Below, piece after piece: positions 1-9,453 of a stretch of 64,000 bases of DNA. The notes beneath the pieces were generated by a model, which did not search any database, was not told where the DNA came from, and saw only the letters and a program-made list of their open reading frames with translations. The position numbers and the translations under genes were made by a program. This DNA comes from Burkholderia metallica (GTDB lineage Bacteria > Pseudomonadota > Gammaproteobacteria > Burkholderiales > Burkholderiaceae). The stretch is taken from assembly GCF_902832845.1 (NCBI RefSeq), contig NZ_CADFDB010000005.1, forward strand, positions 372,001 to 436,000, written 5' to 3'. The first letter of the stretch is position 1. Every line of letters starts with the position of its first letter.

Positions 1-405
1 CTCTTCGCGTTGCCGCACGTCGAATTCATCGGCGAGATCGCGGATCACCAGAAGGCCGAATTCCTGTCGGGCGCGCATGCGCTGCTGTTTCCGATCGACT
101 GGCCGGAGCCGTTCGGACTGGTGATGATCGAGGCGATGTCGTGTGGCACGCCGGTGATCGCGTTCAATCGCGGTGCCGTGCCCGAAGTGGTGGACGAGGG
201 TGTGTCGGGTTTCATCGTCGAGGACGAAATCAGCGCGGTGGCCGCCGTGAACCGGCTGCACCTGCTGCCGCGTGCGCGCGTACGGCAGCGCTTCGAGGCG
301 CGCTTCACGTCGCGCCGGATGGCGCAGCAATACGTCGACGTGTATCAGTCGGTGATCCGCGCGCAGAAGCGTTCGCGCTTCAAGGTGATCGACTCGACGA
401 CCTGA
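1..405 (+). CDS. Group 1 (GT4-type) glycosyltransferase, C-terminal part
   Basis: The gene enters from the left edge; only the last 134 codons are present, read in frame from base 1 to a TGA at 403-405. The segment is the nucleotide-sugar binding C-terminal Rossmann domain of a GT-B enzyme. It shows the typical E-x7-E motif (EPFGLVMIE) followed by AMSCGTPVIAF and GAVPEVV, which contact the donor sugar-nucleotide in this family. The acceptor and donor cannot be read from this part. Family assignment is firm; the pathway (surface polysaccharide or glycolipid) is only a guess because the upstream neighbours are outside the window. Confidence 0.85.
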   Translation, partial: LFALPHVEFIGEIADHQKAEFLSGAHALLFPIDWPEPFGLVMIEAMSCGTPVIAFNRGAVPEVVDEGVSGFIVEDEISAVAAVNRLHLLPRARVRQRFEARFTSRRMAQQYVDVYQSVIRAQKRSRFKVIDSTT

Positions 406-442
406 CTTGATCCGACCGGCCCGGCGCGGCGCGCGTACGGAT

Positions 443-478
443 AAAAAAACGGCGATGCCCGCGAAGGCATCGCCGTTT
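443..478 (-). terminator. Intrinsic terminator of the SYLF lipoprotein gene
   Basis: Perfect 11-bp inverted repeat, 449-459 with 466-476 (ACGGCGATGCC / GGCATCGCCGT), with a 6-base loop. A run of seven A on the plus strand (443-449) gives a U-run for leftward transcription. It lies just past the stop of the leftward gene at 501. Confidence 0.88.
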
Positions 479-500
479 GCGCATGGGTGGTGCGCGAGCG

Positions 501-1088
501 TCAGATCTTCAGCTTCGAGACCTTCGTGCCGTTGATCGACACGTCGCCCATCAGGCCCGCGTTCGTCAGCACGACGACCTGGACCGGTGCGGTGGCCGTG
601 GTCGTGTCGACCGCGCCGTTCGCGCCCATCTTCACGAGCGCGACCGACGCGCCGGCGCCGGCTGCCCAGCCGTCCGAGCCGCGGAATTCGTCGAGCGCTT
701 GCTGCGTCATGAACAGGAACACGATCGCCTTCGACTGGGCGCCGGCTTGCAGGCCGACCGACAGCGACGACGTGTTGTAGTAGCCGACCGTGCTGCCGCC
801 GACGCGCAGTGCGCCGTTGCCGGACTGGCCGCCGACGATGAAGCCGGCCTGGATCACGTCCGGAAAGACGAGCACGCCGCGCGACTTCGCGACGAGTTCG
901 CGCGAACCCTTGACCGTGGAGTACATGCGCGACAGCGTGGCGTCGACGCTCGAGTCGATTGCCTGGCGCTTCGACGCGTTGGTGGCGGCGTTGTCCGGCT
1001 TGTCCGGGGTGGTGGTACAACCGGTGAGCGCGAGGCTACCGACGATGAGCGCAGCGGCGGCTTTCAGCACAAGATTCCGTTTTTGCAT
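501..1088 (-). CDS. SYLF-domain (YSC84-like) lipoprotein
   Basis: 195 residues. A signal peptide with a lipobox ends in LTGC, so Cys24 is the likely lipidated residue and the protein probably sits in the outer or inner membrane facing the periplasm. The rest matches the SYLF/Ysc84 actin-binding-like lipid-binding fold: a Gly-rich central part (GVLVFPDVIQAGFIVGG) and a repeated sheet-forming C-terminus ending in KVSKLKI. Bacterial members have no settled function; lipid binding is inferred from eukaryotic SYLF proteins. The start is supported by GGAGAA a few bases upstream (about 1094-1099 on the minus strand). It is transcribed alone and ends at the terminator at 443-478. Confidence 0.88.
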   Translation of the reverse strand: MQKRNLVLKAAAALIVGSLALTGCTTTPDKPDNAATNASKRQAIDSSVDATLSRMYSTVKGSRELVAKSRGVLVFPDVIQAGFIVGGQSGNGALRVGGSTVGYYNTSSLSVGLQAGAQSKAIVFLFMTQQALDEFRGSDGWAAGAGASVALVKMGANGAVDTTTATAPVQVVVLTNAGLMGDVSINGTKVSKLKI

Positions 1089-1315
1089 CGTTCTTCTCCA
1101 TCGGATGACGTTCGGAGTGAGTCTCGCTCATGGAGCGGATCACGTCGGCAGTTATATCACAGCGGCTTACAGCGTCTTTTCGTTGGGACGTGAAAAAGCG
1201 TCAAATCGCGCGGGGATGTCGCGGCGCGCCAACGGACGAACCGGCGCGCGCGCCGACGCGGGTCGGCGGGCGGGTAATACGACGGTCGAACGGAGGGCGG
1301 CGCCTGCCGCGCGCA

Positions 1316-1765
1316 TCAGTGCGTGACGGGCGGAACGGGCGGCTTGATCGGCGGGCGGCGCAGCGCGCGGCGGATCAGCGCGATCACGACGCCGCAGGCG
1401 AACAGGAACGCGGCCGGCACGACCCAGTAGCCGACGAATGCGTGCCACAGGTAGCCCGCGAGCGTGTTGCGGCGCACCACGTATTCGTCGCGGGCGGCCT
1501 GCTGGCGCGGCGCATTGGCGGCGAGCACGTCGGCCGGGCAACCGGCCGCCCGCGCCTCGTCGGGGTCGCCATGACACTTCGCGGCGGCGCCGGCTGCCCG
1601 CTGCGCGTCGGTGAGCTGCCAGCTGGTCAGCGCGAGTTGCAGGTCCGCCTTGTTGTAGGCCATTTCCTCGCGGATCTCGCGCACGGCGACGATCGCGACG
1701 GGCACGGCCCAGAACACGATCACGATCAGCCAGCGGCGGAACCAGCGGTGTTGTCTCCATGCCAT
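1316..1765 (-). CDS. Small two-helix inner-membrane protein, unknown function
   Basis: 149 residues, not recognised as a named family. It begins with a basic stretch (WRQHRWFRRW) followed by a hydrophobic helix (residues about 12-28). A central soluble part of about 75 residues carries two Cys (CHG, GCPAD). A second helix (about 110-132) precedes a basic, Pro-rich tail. Both ends are therefore probably cytoplasmic and the Cys-containing loop periplasmic, where the two Cys could form a disulfide (inference). Codon use is like that of its neighbours. No operon partner is close on the same strand. I consider it a real gene because length, hydrophobic pattern and start are coherent. Confidence 0.65.
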   Translation of the reverse strand: MAWRQHRWFRRWLIVIVFWAVPVAIVAVREIREEMAYNKADLQLALTSWQLTDAQRAAGAAAKCHGDPDEARAAGCPADVLAANAPRQQAARDEYVVRRNTLAGYLWHAFVGYWVVPAAFLFACGVVIALIRRALRRPPIKPPVPPVTH

Positions 1766-1964
1766 CCAAGCCTCCGTTTGACGCGCATGCGCGTCCGTCT
1801 CGAGGGCGGCCCGATGGCGCTTCTTGTACTTGGATGGGCCGCGTTGCAGCCATCATAGAAGAAAACGCGGCGAATTGCCGCACCATGTGGCGGCGCCGGG
1901 ACGGCGGCCGGGAAAGCGGGGGCGAAAGCGGCAGGGCAGCGCGCGTCGATGCGCGTGCAACGAA

Positions 1965-2003
1965 AACAAAAATGCCGCGCCCGCCGAAGCGGTGCGCGGC
2001 ATT
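1965..2003 (-). terminator. Intrinsic terminator of the PsiF-like gene
   Basis: Ten-bp perfect stem AATGCCGCGC (1971-1980) with GCGCGGCATT (1994-2003). On the minus strand it is followed by TTTTGTTTT. It lies 20 bases past the stop codon of the leftward psiF-like gene. Confidence 0.88.
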
Positions 2004-2023
2004 CGATACGGGAGCGCCGGAAC

Positions 2024-2314
2024 TCAGGCGGCCGGCTGGTTGCTCAGGCAGCTCTTCATGAACGCCTTGCGGTCGTCGCCTTTCTTGCCGGTGGCCTGCG
2101 TGTTGCACGCCTTCATCTTTTCCTGTTGCGACATTGCCTTCGCGGGCTTCGCCGACAGGCAGTCCTTCATGAACGCCTTGCGTTCGTCGCCCGTCTTGCC
2201 GGCTGCCTGGGTGTTGCAGGCCTTCATCTTGTCCTGCTGGCTGTTCGCCGCGAACGCGGGGGAAGCCAGCATGCCGCCGAGAAGCACTGCGGCTACGAGC
2301 GATTGGATTTTCAT
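2024..2314 (-). CDS. PsiF-repeat secreted protein
   Basis: 96 residues from the ATG at 2314, which has GGGAG just upstream; a longer reading adds 25 residues but would bury the signal peptide. A cleavable signal peptide (MKIQSLVAAVLLGGMLASPAFA) is followed by two PsiF repeats. Each has the pattern KMKACNTQAxGKxGDxRKAFMKxCLS, with two Cys per repeat. The protein is therefore periplasmic or secreted, with disulfides likely inside each repeat. The E. coli relative psiF is phosphate-starvation induced, but its molecular job is unknown; the same regulation is not shown here. Monocistronic, with its own terminator. Confidence 0.88.
   Translation of the reverse strand: MKIQSLVAAVLLGGMLASPAFAANSQQDKMKACNTQAAGKTGDERKAFMKDCLSAKPAKAMSQQEKMKACNTQATGKKGDDRKAFMKSCLSNQPAA
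2045..2240. repeat. Two-copy internal repeat encoding the PsiF units
   Basis: Two copies of about 85 bases (roughly 2047-2131 and 2158-2242 on the plus strand) share long identical blocks, for example TTCATGAACGCCTTGCG at the left end of each copy. They encode the two PsiF repeats and are separated by the linker coding for SAKPAKAMS. The high DNA identity suggests a fairly recent duplication or gene conversion. Confidence 0.7.
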
Positions 2315-2554
2315 TTCGACACTCCCATGGGTGAATTGCGTGTTATCGACGCCGTCACGAAGCACCGCACGATGAGGATAGGGCCGCATCGCGCCGCGCG
2401 CTCCGATTATGGCAAATCAATGTGAAAACACCAAAACGGCACTTCCTATAACGTTGCGGACACGATGGCCGTTGACGGCGCGCCCGGCCGCGCGATCGGG
2501 ACAAACCATGATGCGCGGCGGCCGGCTGCGGCCGCAAGCCTTTACAATCGCGCC

Positions 2555-3577
2555 ATGAATACTTCGAATCCCGCATCTCCTTCGTCCGCGGCGGCCCTGC
2601 CGCGCATCGCCGTGCTCGCCACCGGCGGCACGATCGCCGGCGCCGCGCCCGACGCGGCCAGCACGGCCGGCTATCAGGCCGGCGCGCTCGGTGTCAGTTT
2701 CCTGGTCGACGCGGTGCCGGCGCTCGCGTCGGTCGCGCGCGTCGACGCCGAGCAGGTCGCGAGCATCGACAGCAAGGATCTCGCGCTGCCGCTGTGGAAC
2801 ACGCTCGCCGCGCGGATCGACGCGCTGATGGCCGACCCGGCGATCGACGGCATCGTGATCACCCACGGCACCGACACGCTCGAGGAAACCGCGTATGCGC
2901 TGCATCTGGTCGTGAAGGGCGACAAGCCGGTCGTGCTGACGGCCGCGATGCGCCCGGCGACCGCGCTGTCGTCCGACGGTCCGCTGAACCTGCTGAACGC
3001 GGTGACGGTGGCCGCGCATCCGTCCGCGCGCGGGCAGGGCGTGCTGGTCGCGTTCAACAACCGGATCCACGGCGCACGCGACGTCGTGAAGACGAGCACC
3101 TATGCGGTCGACGCGTTCCAGTCGCCGGAACTCGGCGCGCTCGGCTGGGTGCAGGACGGCCGGGTCGAATTCGCGCGCCGCGTCACGCGCTCGCGCGACA
3201 TGCAGTTGACGATCGCCGCGACGTGGCCGCCCGTCGAAGTCGTCGCCAGCTATGCGGGCGTGACGCGCACGGCCGTCGACGCGCTGGTCGCGGCCGGCGT
3301 ACGCGGCCTCGTCGTCGCGGGCACGGGCAACGGCTCGATCCATGCGACGCTGCAGGCGGCGCTCGCCGATGCGGTGAACGCGGGTGTGGCGGTGGTGCGC
3401 GCGTCGCGCGTCGGGTCGGGGCACGTGATGCGCAACGGCGCCGCGAGCGACGATGCGCTCGGCTTCGTGAGCGCGGGTTCGCTGAACCCGTTCAAGGCGC
3501 GCGTGCTGCTGATGCTCGCGCTCGCGAACGGCATCCAGGGTCGCGACGCACTGCAGCGCGCGTTCGATACGGTGTGA
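2555..3577 (+). CDS. L-asparaginase (type II-like, AnsB/AnsA family)
   Basis: 340 residues from the ATG at 2555. Hydrolyses L-asparagine to aspartate and ammonia. Both active-site signatures are present: ATGGTIAG (nucleophile Thr23) and ITHGTDTLEETA (Thr106, Asp107). VVKTSTYAVDAF supplies the conserved Lys, and AMRP-x6-DGP the dimer contact. No convincing signal peptide is seen (the N-terminus is Ser/Pro/Ala-rich), so a cytoplasmic location is more likely than periplasmic. The longer reading from 2465 was rejected because TACAAT at 2543-2548 lies between the two starts and looks like a -10 box. There is no Shine-Dalgarno before 2555. The gene ends at the hairpin at 3626-3654. Confidence 0.9.
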   Translation: MNTSNPASPSSAAALPRIAVLATGGTIAGAAPDAASTAGYQAGALGVSFLVDAVPALASVARVDAEQVASIDSKDLALPLWNTLAARIDALMADPAIDGIVITHGTDTLEETAYALHLVVKGDKPVVLTAAMRPATALSSDGPLNLLNAVTVAAHPSARGQGVLVAFNNRIHGARDVVKTSTYAVDAFQSPELGALGWVQDGRVEFARRVTRSRDMQLTIAATWPPVEVVASYAGVTRTAVDALVAAGVRGLVVAGTGNGSIHATLQAALADAVNAGVAVVRASRVGSGHVMRNGAASDDALGFVSAGSLNPFKARVLLMLALANGIQGRDALQRAFDTV

Positions 3578-3625
3578 CCGGATGACCGACCCGCGCGGCT
3601 CGGGCCGCGCACGTCACGCAGCATG

Positions 3626-3654
3626 AAAAAAAGCAGGCCAATGGCCTGCTTTTT
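3626..3654. terminator. Bidirectional intrinsic terminator between asparaginase and Kbp-like genes
   Basis: Twelve-bp stem AAAAAGCAGGCC (3628-3639) with GGCCTGCTTTTT (3643-3654) and a 3-base loop. A-rich and T-rich flanks let it serve both the rightward asparaginase gene and the leftward LysM gene. Confidence 0.9.
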
Positions 3655-3676
3655 CGTTTCGGTCCGGCGGGAATGC

Positions 3677-4147
3677 TCAGGACTGCGGCGGAATCACGAG
3701 CTTCTGGCCCGGGTAGATCTTGTCCGGGCTCGACAGCATCGGCTTGTTCGCCTCGAAGATCACCGGGTACTTGTTCGCGTCGCCGTACACTTCCTTGGCG
3801 ATCGCCGACAGCGTGTCGCCCGGCTTGACGTCGTGGTACTGCACTTCCGGATCGTCCGGCTGCAGGTCGTCGTCGTTGACGCCCGCGACGCCCTGTACGT
3901 TGCCGGCCGCGACCTTGACCTTCGCCTTCGTGTCGAGGTCGGCCACGCTGCCCGACAGCGTCACGGTGCGCGATGCGCCGTCGAACGCCACGGTCAGGTT
4001 CGACGTATCGAGACCCTGCGTGTTGATGTAGTTCTTGATCGCATCGGCCGCGGTCTGGTTTGCGGCATTCGGATCTTCCGCTGCTTGCGCATCGGCATGA
4101 CCCAGCAGTTTTTCACCCGCCTCTTTGATAAACGAAAGAAGACCCAT
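3677..4147 (-). CDS. BON-LysM protein, Kbp (YgaU)-like
   Basis: 156 residues from the ATG at 4147 with GAGGAG upstream; a 46-residue longer reading was rejected because the family starts MGLLSFIKEAGEKL. A BON domain (about residues 40-90: AIKNYINTQGL, VTLSGSVADLDTKAKV) is followed by a C-terminal LysM domain (about 105-153: HDVKPGDTLSAIAKEVYGDANKY). Length and layout match E. coli Kbp, a cytoplasmic potassium-binding protein of 149 residues. No signal peptide is visible, in line with that. Potassium binding here is by homology only; a peptidoglycan-related role is the alternative reading of the LysM domain. Confidence 0.88.
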   Translation of the reverse strand: MGLLSFIKEAGEKLLGHADAQAAEDPNAANQTAADAIKNYINTQGLDTSNLTVAFDGASRTVTLSGSVADLDTKAKVKVAAGNVQGVAGVNDDDLQPDDPEVQYHDVKPGDTLSAIAKEVYGDANKYPVIFEANKPMLSSPDKIYPGQKLVIPPQS

Positions 4148-4632
4148 CGTTGCACTCCTCAGGTGGTTGAAAAGAAAAAACGCGCCGTGAAGTGGCGAAA
4201 AAAACACCGCGCTGGGCGCGGTCACCGGAGGGAACGCTAGCGCGGCGGTTTTCTCGAAAGGCGTGGCGAAAGTGTAGGCGTTCATGACGACGATTGCATG
4301 AAAAATCGTACGCCCGAACGTAAAGAAATGTAATACGCGAAATCCGACAGGCGGACACCCGACGACGACGTCTGACCGACCAAGGCTTCCCCGGCGTCGC
4401 CGGGTGCCGCTGCGGACCCCACCACGCCGCTCTCAGCCCAGAGCGGCGTTTTTCGCCCCGTCGCGCACGCGGTTAGCGATGCGCGGCGGGGCGCCCCACC
4501 GTGATGCGCGCGTGCTGCGCGCATCGGCGCGACCGGCCGGGCCGGTCGCGTGTGTCATTCGCGTGTCCGTCATCGCGACGGAGCGCGCGTTGCTGCATCT
4601 GCGGAAAGCCGGCCGCGCGACGCGGCCCGCGC
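4148..4632. other. 485-base gap with a plus-strand terminator but no visible gene
   Basis: No open frame here has convincing codon use, start or family match. The gap holds the upstream region of the Kbp-like gene at its left end and a strong rightward intrinsic terminator at 4424-4454, although no rightward coding gene precedes it. It may therefore hold a small RNA; see the findings. Confidence 0.6.
4424..4454 (+). terminator. Rightward intrinsic terminator without an assigned gene
   Basis: Perfect 10-bp stem ACGCCGCTCT (4424-4433) with AGAGCGGCGT (4440-4449), 6-base loop, followed by T at 4450-4453. On the opposite strand the hairpin has no U-run, so it is directional. The only nearby plus-strand transcript would have to start within the preceding 280 bases. 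Confidence 0.8.
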
Positions 4633-5523
4633 TCAGCCCGCGGTCTTCTCGATCTCGAAGTTCGACATGATCTCGAGCGCGCGCACGAGGGCCGAGTGAT
4701 CCCACGCCTTGCCGCCGTGCGACGCGCATACGCTGAACAGCTGCTGCGCGCTGGCCGTGTGCGGCAGTGCGAGGCCGAGCTTGCGGGCGCCGTCGAGCGC
4801 GAGGTTCAGGTCCTTCTGGTGCAGCTCGATGCGGAAGCCCGGATCGAACGTTCGCCGGGTCATCCGCGCGCCGTGCACTTCGAGGATGCGCGATGCGGCG
4901 AAGCCGCCCATCAGCGCCTGGCGCACGCGTTCCGGATCGGCGCCCGAACGCGCGGCGAACAGCAGCGCTTCGCCCACCGCTTCGATGTTCAGCGCGACGA
5001 TGATCTGGTTCGCGACCTTGCAGGTCTGGCCCGCGCCGTTGTCGCCGACGAGCGTGATGTTCTTGCCCATCTTCTCGAACAGCGGCTTCGCGCGCTCGAA
5101 CGCCTGCTCCGGGCCGCCGACCATGATCGTCAGCGTCGCTTCGCGTGCGCCGACTTCGCCGCCGGACACCGGCGCGTCGAGGTAGTCGCAGCCGAGCGCG
5201 TTGATCTGCTTCGCGAATTCCTGCGTGTCGAGCGGCGAGATCGAGCTCATGTCGATCACGAGCTTGCCGGCCGAGAGGCCCTTCGCGACGCCGTCGTCGG
5301 CGAACAGCACGTTACGCACGTCCGGCGTATCCGGCACCATCGAGATGATGATGTCCGCGTTACGTGCGACTTCGGTCGAGTTCGCGACGACCTTCGCGCT
5401 CGCGCGCAGATCGTCCGGGACCGGGAACGCGCCGTTCACGACGAGCTGGTGGTCGCCCTTGAGCAGGTTGCGCGCCATGTGCGCGCCCATGATGCCGAGG
5501 CCGATGAAACCGATGGTTGCCAT
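4633..5523 (-). CDS. glxR: Tartronate semialdehyde reductase (2-hydroxy-3-oxopropionate reductase)
   Basis: 296 residues from the ATG at 5523, with AGGAGAC upstream. Reduces tartronate semialdehyde to D-glycerate with NAD(P)H, the last step of the glyoxylate carboligase route. N-terminal Rossmann motif GFIGLGIMGAHMARNL, substrate-binding DAPVSGGEVGA, and the catalytic-Lys region GAGQTCKVANQ place it in the beta-hydroxyacid dehydrogenase family. It is the last gene of the gcl-hyi-glxR operon, 71 bases after hyi. garR is the same enzyme class in another pathway; the neighbours favour the glyoxylate role. Confidence 0.93.
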   Translation of the reverse strand: MATIGFIGLGIMGAHMARNLLKGDHQLVVNGAFPVPDDLRASAKVVANSTEVARNADIIISMVPDTPDVRNVLFADDGVAKGLSAGKLVIDMSSISPLDTQEFAKQINALGCDYLDAPVSGGEVGAREATLTIMVGGPEQAFERAKPLFEKMGKNITLVGDNGAGQTCKVANQIIVALNIEAVGEALLFAARSGADPERVRQALMGGFAASRILEVHGARMTRRTFDPGFRIELHQKDLNLALDGARKLGLALPHTASAQQLFSVCASHGGKAWDHSALVRALEIMSNFEIEKTAG

Positions 5524-5594
5524 GTGAAAGTCTCCTATAGGGCTGAAAACGGGAAGGGCGGTGCTCAGGCGGCGCGGCGCGCCGAACCGGCTGC

Positions 5595-6374
5595 TCAGCC
5601 GGCGACGCGTTGCAGCCAGCCGAGGCCTTCCGTCGTGGTGGTACGGGGCTTGTATTCGCAGCCGACGTAGCCCGCATAGCCGAGCCGGTCGAGCAGGGCG
5701 AACAGGAACGCGTAGTTGATCTCGCCCGTGCCGGGCTCGTTGCGGCCCGGGTTGTCCGCGAGCTGGACGTGGCCGATCGATGCGAGGTTGCGCTCGATCG
5801 TCGCGGCCAGTTCGCCTTCCATGCGCTGCATGTGATAGATGTCGTATTGCAGGAACAGGTTGTCCGAGCCGACCGCGCGGATCACGTCGAGCCCCTCGGA
5901 CGAGCGGTTCAGCGCGAAGCCCGGAATGTCGAAGCTGTTGCACGGCTCGACGAGCAGGCGGATGCCTTCGCGCTTGAGCGCGTCGGCGGCGAAGCGCAGG
6001 TTGTCGACGATCGTCACGAACGTCGTGTCGCGCGCGGTGCTCGCCGACGGAATGCCGACGAGGCAGTTCAACTGCGGCACCTTCAGCGCCTTCGCGTACT
6101 CGATCGCACGGCCGACACCTTCCTGGAATTCGCCGACGCGATCGGGCAGGCACGCGATGCCGCGCTCGCCCTGATCCCAGTTGCCGGCAGGCAGGTTGTG
6201 CAGCACGAGGCGCAGGCGGTGCGTCTCGAGCCGTTCGGCGAGTTCCTCTTTCGCGTACGGATACGGGAACAGGAACTCGACGGCGTCGAAGCCCGCGTCG
6301 GCGGCCGCCTTGAAGCGGTCGAGGAACGGCACTTCGTTGAACAGCATGGTCAGGTTTGCGGCAAACTTCGGCAT
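5595..6374 (-). CDS. hyi: Hydroxypyruvate isomerase
   Basis: 259 residues, full length for the family. Interconverts hydroxypyruvate and tartronate semialdehyde; a TIM-barrel enzyme of the xylose-isomerase-like superfamily. The sequence begins MPKFAANLTMLFNEVPFLDRF and carries the metal-site segments LLVEPCNSFDIPGF, FLQYDIYHMQRMEG and HVQLADNPGRNEPGTGEINY. It lies 43 bases downstream of gcl and upstream of glxR on the same strand, which fits a single transcript and removes ambiguity with other AP-endonuclease-family sugar isomerases. Confidence 0.93.
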   Translation of the reverse strand: MPKFAANLTMLFNEVPFLDRFKAAADAGFDAVEFLFPYPYAKEELAERLETHRLRLVLHNLPAGNWDQGERGIACLPDRVGEFQEGVGRAIEYAKALKVPQLNCLVGIPSASTARDTTFVTIVDNLRFAADALKREGIRLLVEPCNSFDIPGFALNRSSEGLDVIRAVGSDNLFLQYDIYHMQRMEGELAATIERNLASIGHVQLADNPGRNEPGTGEINYAFLFALLDRLGYAGYVGCEYKPRTTTTEGLGWLQRVAG

Positions 6375-6417
6375 GAGCTAAGCCTCTTCGGTCGGTCAGT
6401 CAAAAATGTCGTGCGGG

Positions 6418-8193
<1,776 letters not shown>

Positions 8194-8212
8194 GAATGTC
8201 TCCTTGAATGTG

Positions 8213-8278
8213 GCGGATCTTGCGAATGGGTCTGTTGGGGACACTTTAGGGATGCAGGAAAGGTTTGATAAGATCCGC
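8213..8278. promoter_or_regulatory. Split 9-bp inverted repeat between gcl and the LysR gene
   Basis: GCGGATCTT (8213-8221) and its exact complement AAGATCCGC (8270-8278) are 48 bases apart inside the 172-base divergent intergenic region. The spacing is about six helical turns centre to centre, which would suit a LysR tetramer contacting two half sites. Assignment as an operator is inference; no clear -35/-10 pair was seen for either gene. Confidence 0.4.
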
Positions 8279-8365
8279 TGAAGTCGCTTTTTTCGAAACT
8301 AAAAGTATGGAATGACGGCCGGGCGGGGCTTTCCGCCGGTGCCGGCACAGAGACGGAGACGGGAG

Positions 8366-9277
8366 ATGGATCGCTTCAAGCAGATCGAGACGTTCGTGCG
8401 GGTGGCCGATGCCGGCAGCCTCGCGGCGGCGGCGCTCGAGGAAGGCGTGTCGCCGGTGGTGCTCGGGCGGCGCATCGACGCGCTCGAAAAGCGTCTCGGC
8501 GTGAAGCTGATGTACCGCTCGACGCGGCGGCTGGTGGTCAGCGAGGAGGGCGCCGCGTTCCTCGAGCGTTGCCGCGGGCTGCTCACCGAATGGGACCAGG
8601 CCGAGAACGAACTGGCCGCCGGGCGGCGCGCGGTCAGCGGCCACCTGATCGTGTCGGCGCCGGCCGCGTTCGGACGCAAGCACGTCGCGCCGCACGCGCC
8701 GGGCTTTCTGGCCGACAAGCCGGAGATGCAGCTGTCGTTCAACCTGACCGACCGCGTCGTCGATCTCGTGCGCGAGGGCTACGACCTGTCGATCCGGATC
8801 GGCGGCGCCGTCGATCCGAACTTCGTCGCGGTGAAGCTCGCGTCGAACCGGCGCGTCGTGTGCGGCACGCCCGACTATTTCCGCCGGCACGGCCGTCCGA
8901 AGTCGCTCGACGACCTGCTCAAGCACAACTGTCTCGCGTTTAACCTGCAGGGCGGGCAGAACCGCGGCTGGTATTTCCAGCGCCACGGCAAGATCGCGAC
9001 GATGCGCGTGACCGGCAATCTCGACTGCAACGACGGCGAACTGCTGCACCGCTGGGTGGCCGAGGGCCTCGGGCTCGGCTGGCGCTCGACGTGGGAAATC
9101 GCCGCGCAGCTCGAGACGGGCGAGCTCGAAACCGTGCTCGACGAATATGCGCTGCCCGACTACGACATCCTCGCCGTCTACCCGCAGCAGCGCTACGTGC
9201 CGGCGCGCGTGCGCTACTTCATCGACTACCTGCGTGCCGCTTACGCGCGCCCCGGCTACTGGAACACCACCCCATAA
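8366..9277 (+). CDS. LysR-family regulator, probable control of the gcl operon
   Basis: 303 residues from the ATG at 8366 with GGAGACGGGAG upstream. The N-terminal winged helix-turn-helix (MDRFKQIETFVRVADAGSLAAAALEEGVSP) is followed by a substrate-binding domain from about residue 90. It belongs to the CrgA/AaeR-like LysR subgroup judging from MDRFKQIETFV and the GxLDCNDGELL region. Divergent orientation to gcl-hyi-glxR, with a shared 172-base gap, makes that operon the likely target; the inducer cannot be read. A terminator follows at 9285-9320. Confidence 0.9.
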   Translation: MDRFKQIETFVRVADAGSLAAAALEEGVSPVVLGRRIDALEKRLGVKLMYRSTRRLVVSEEGAAFLERCRGLLTEWDQAENELAAGRRAVSGHLIVSAPAAFGRKHVAPHAPGFLADKPEMQLSFNLTDRVVDLVREGYDLSIRIGGAVDPNFVAVKLASNRRVVCGTPDYFRRHGRPKSLDDLLKHNCLAFNLQGGQNRGWYFQRHGKIATMRVTGNLDCNDGELLHRWVAEGLGLGWRSTWEIAAQLETGELETVLDEYALPDYDILAVYPQQRYVPARVRYFIDYLRAAYARPGYWNTTP

Positions 9278-9284
9278 CCGGCGC

Positions 9285-9320
9285 GGCCGGCCCGGCCACG
9301 GCGGCGCCGGCCATTTTTTT
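9285..9320 (+). terminator. Intrinsic terminator after the LysR gene
   Basis: GGCCGGC (9285-9291) pairs with GCCGGCC (9306-9312), followed by A and seven T (9314-9320). Eight bases past the LysR stop codon. Confidence 0.82.
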
Positions 9321-9453
9321 ACGCGTCGGGCGCGCGGCGCGGGAATAAACTCGACGCAACGACGGTAAGGTCATCGAGTGCGCGCGTTGCCGGTCTGCCC
9401 GGGCACCGGGCGCGGAACGGGCGCGGCTTCGGCCGCCGGAACCAGGAGGCGAT

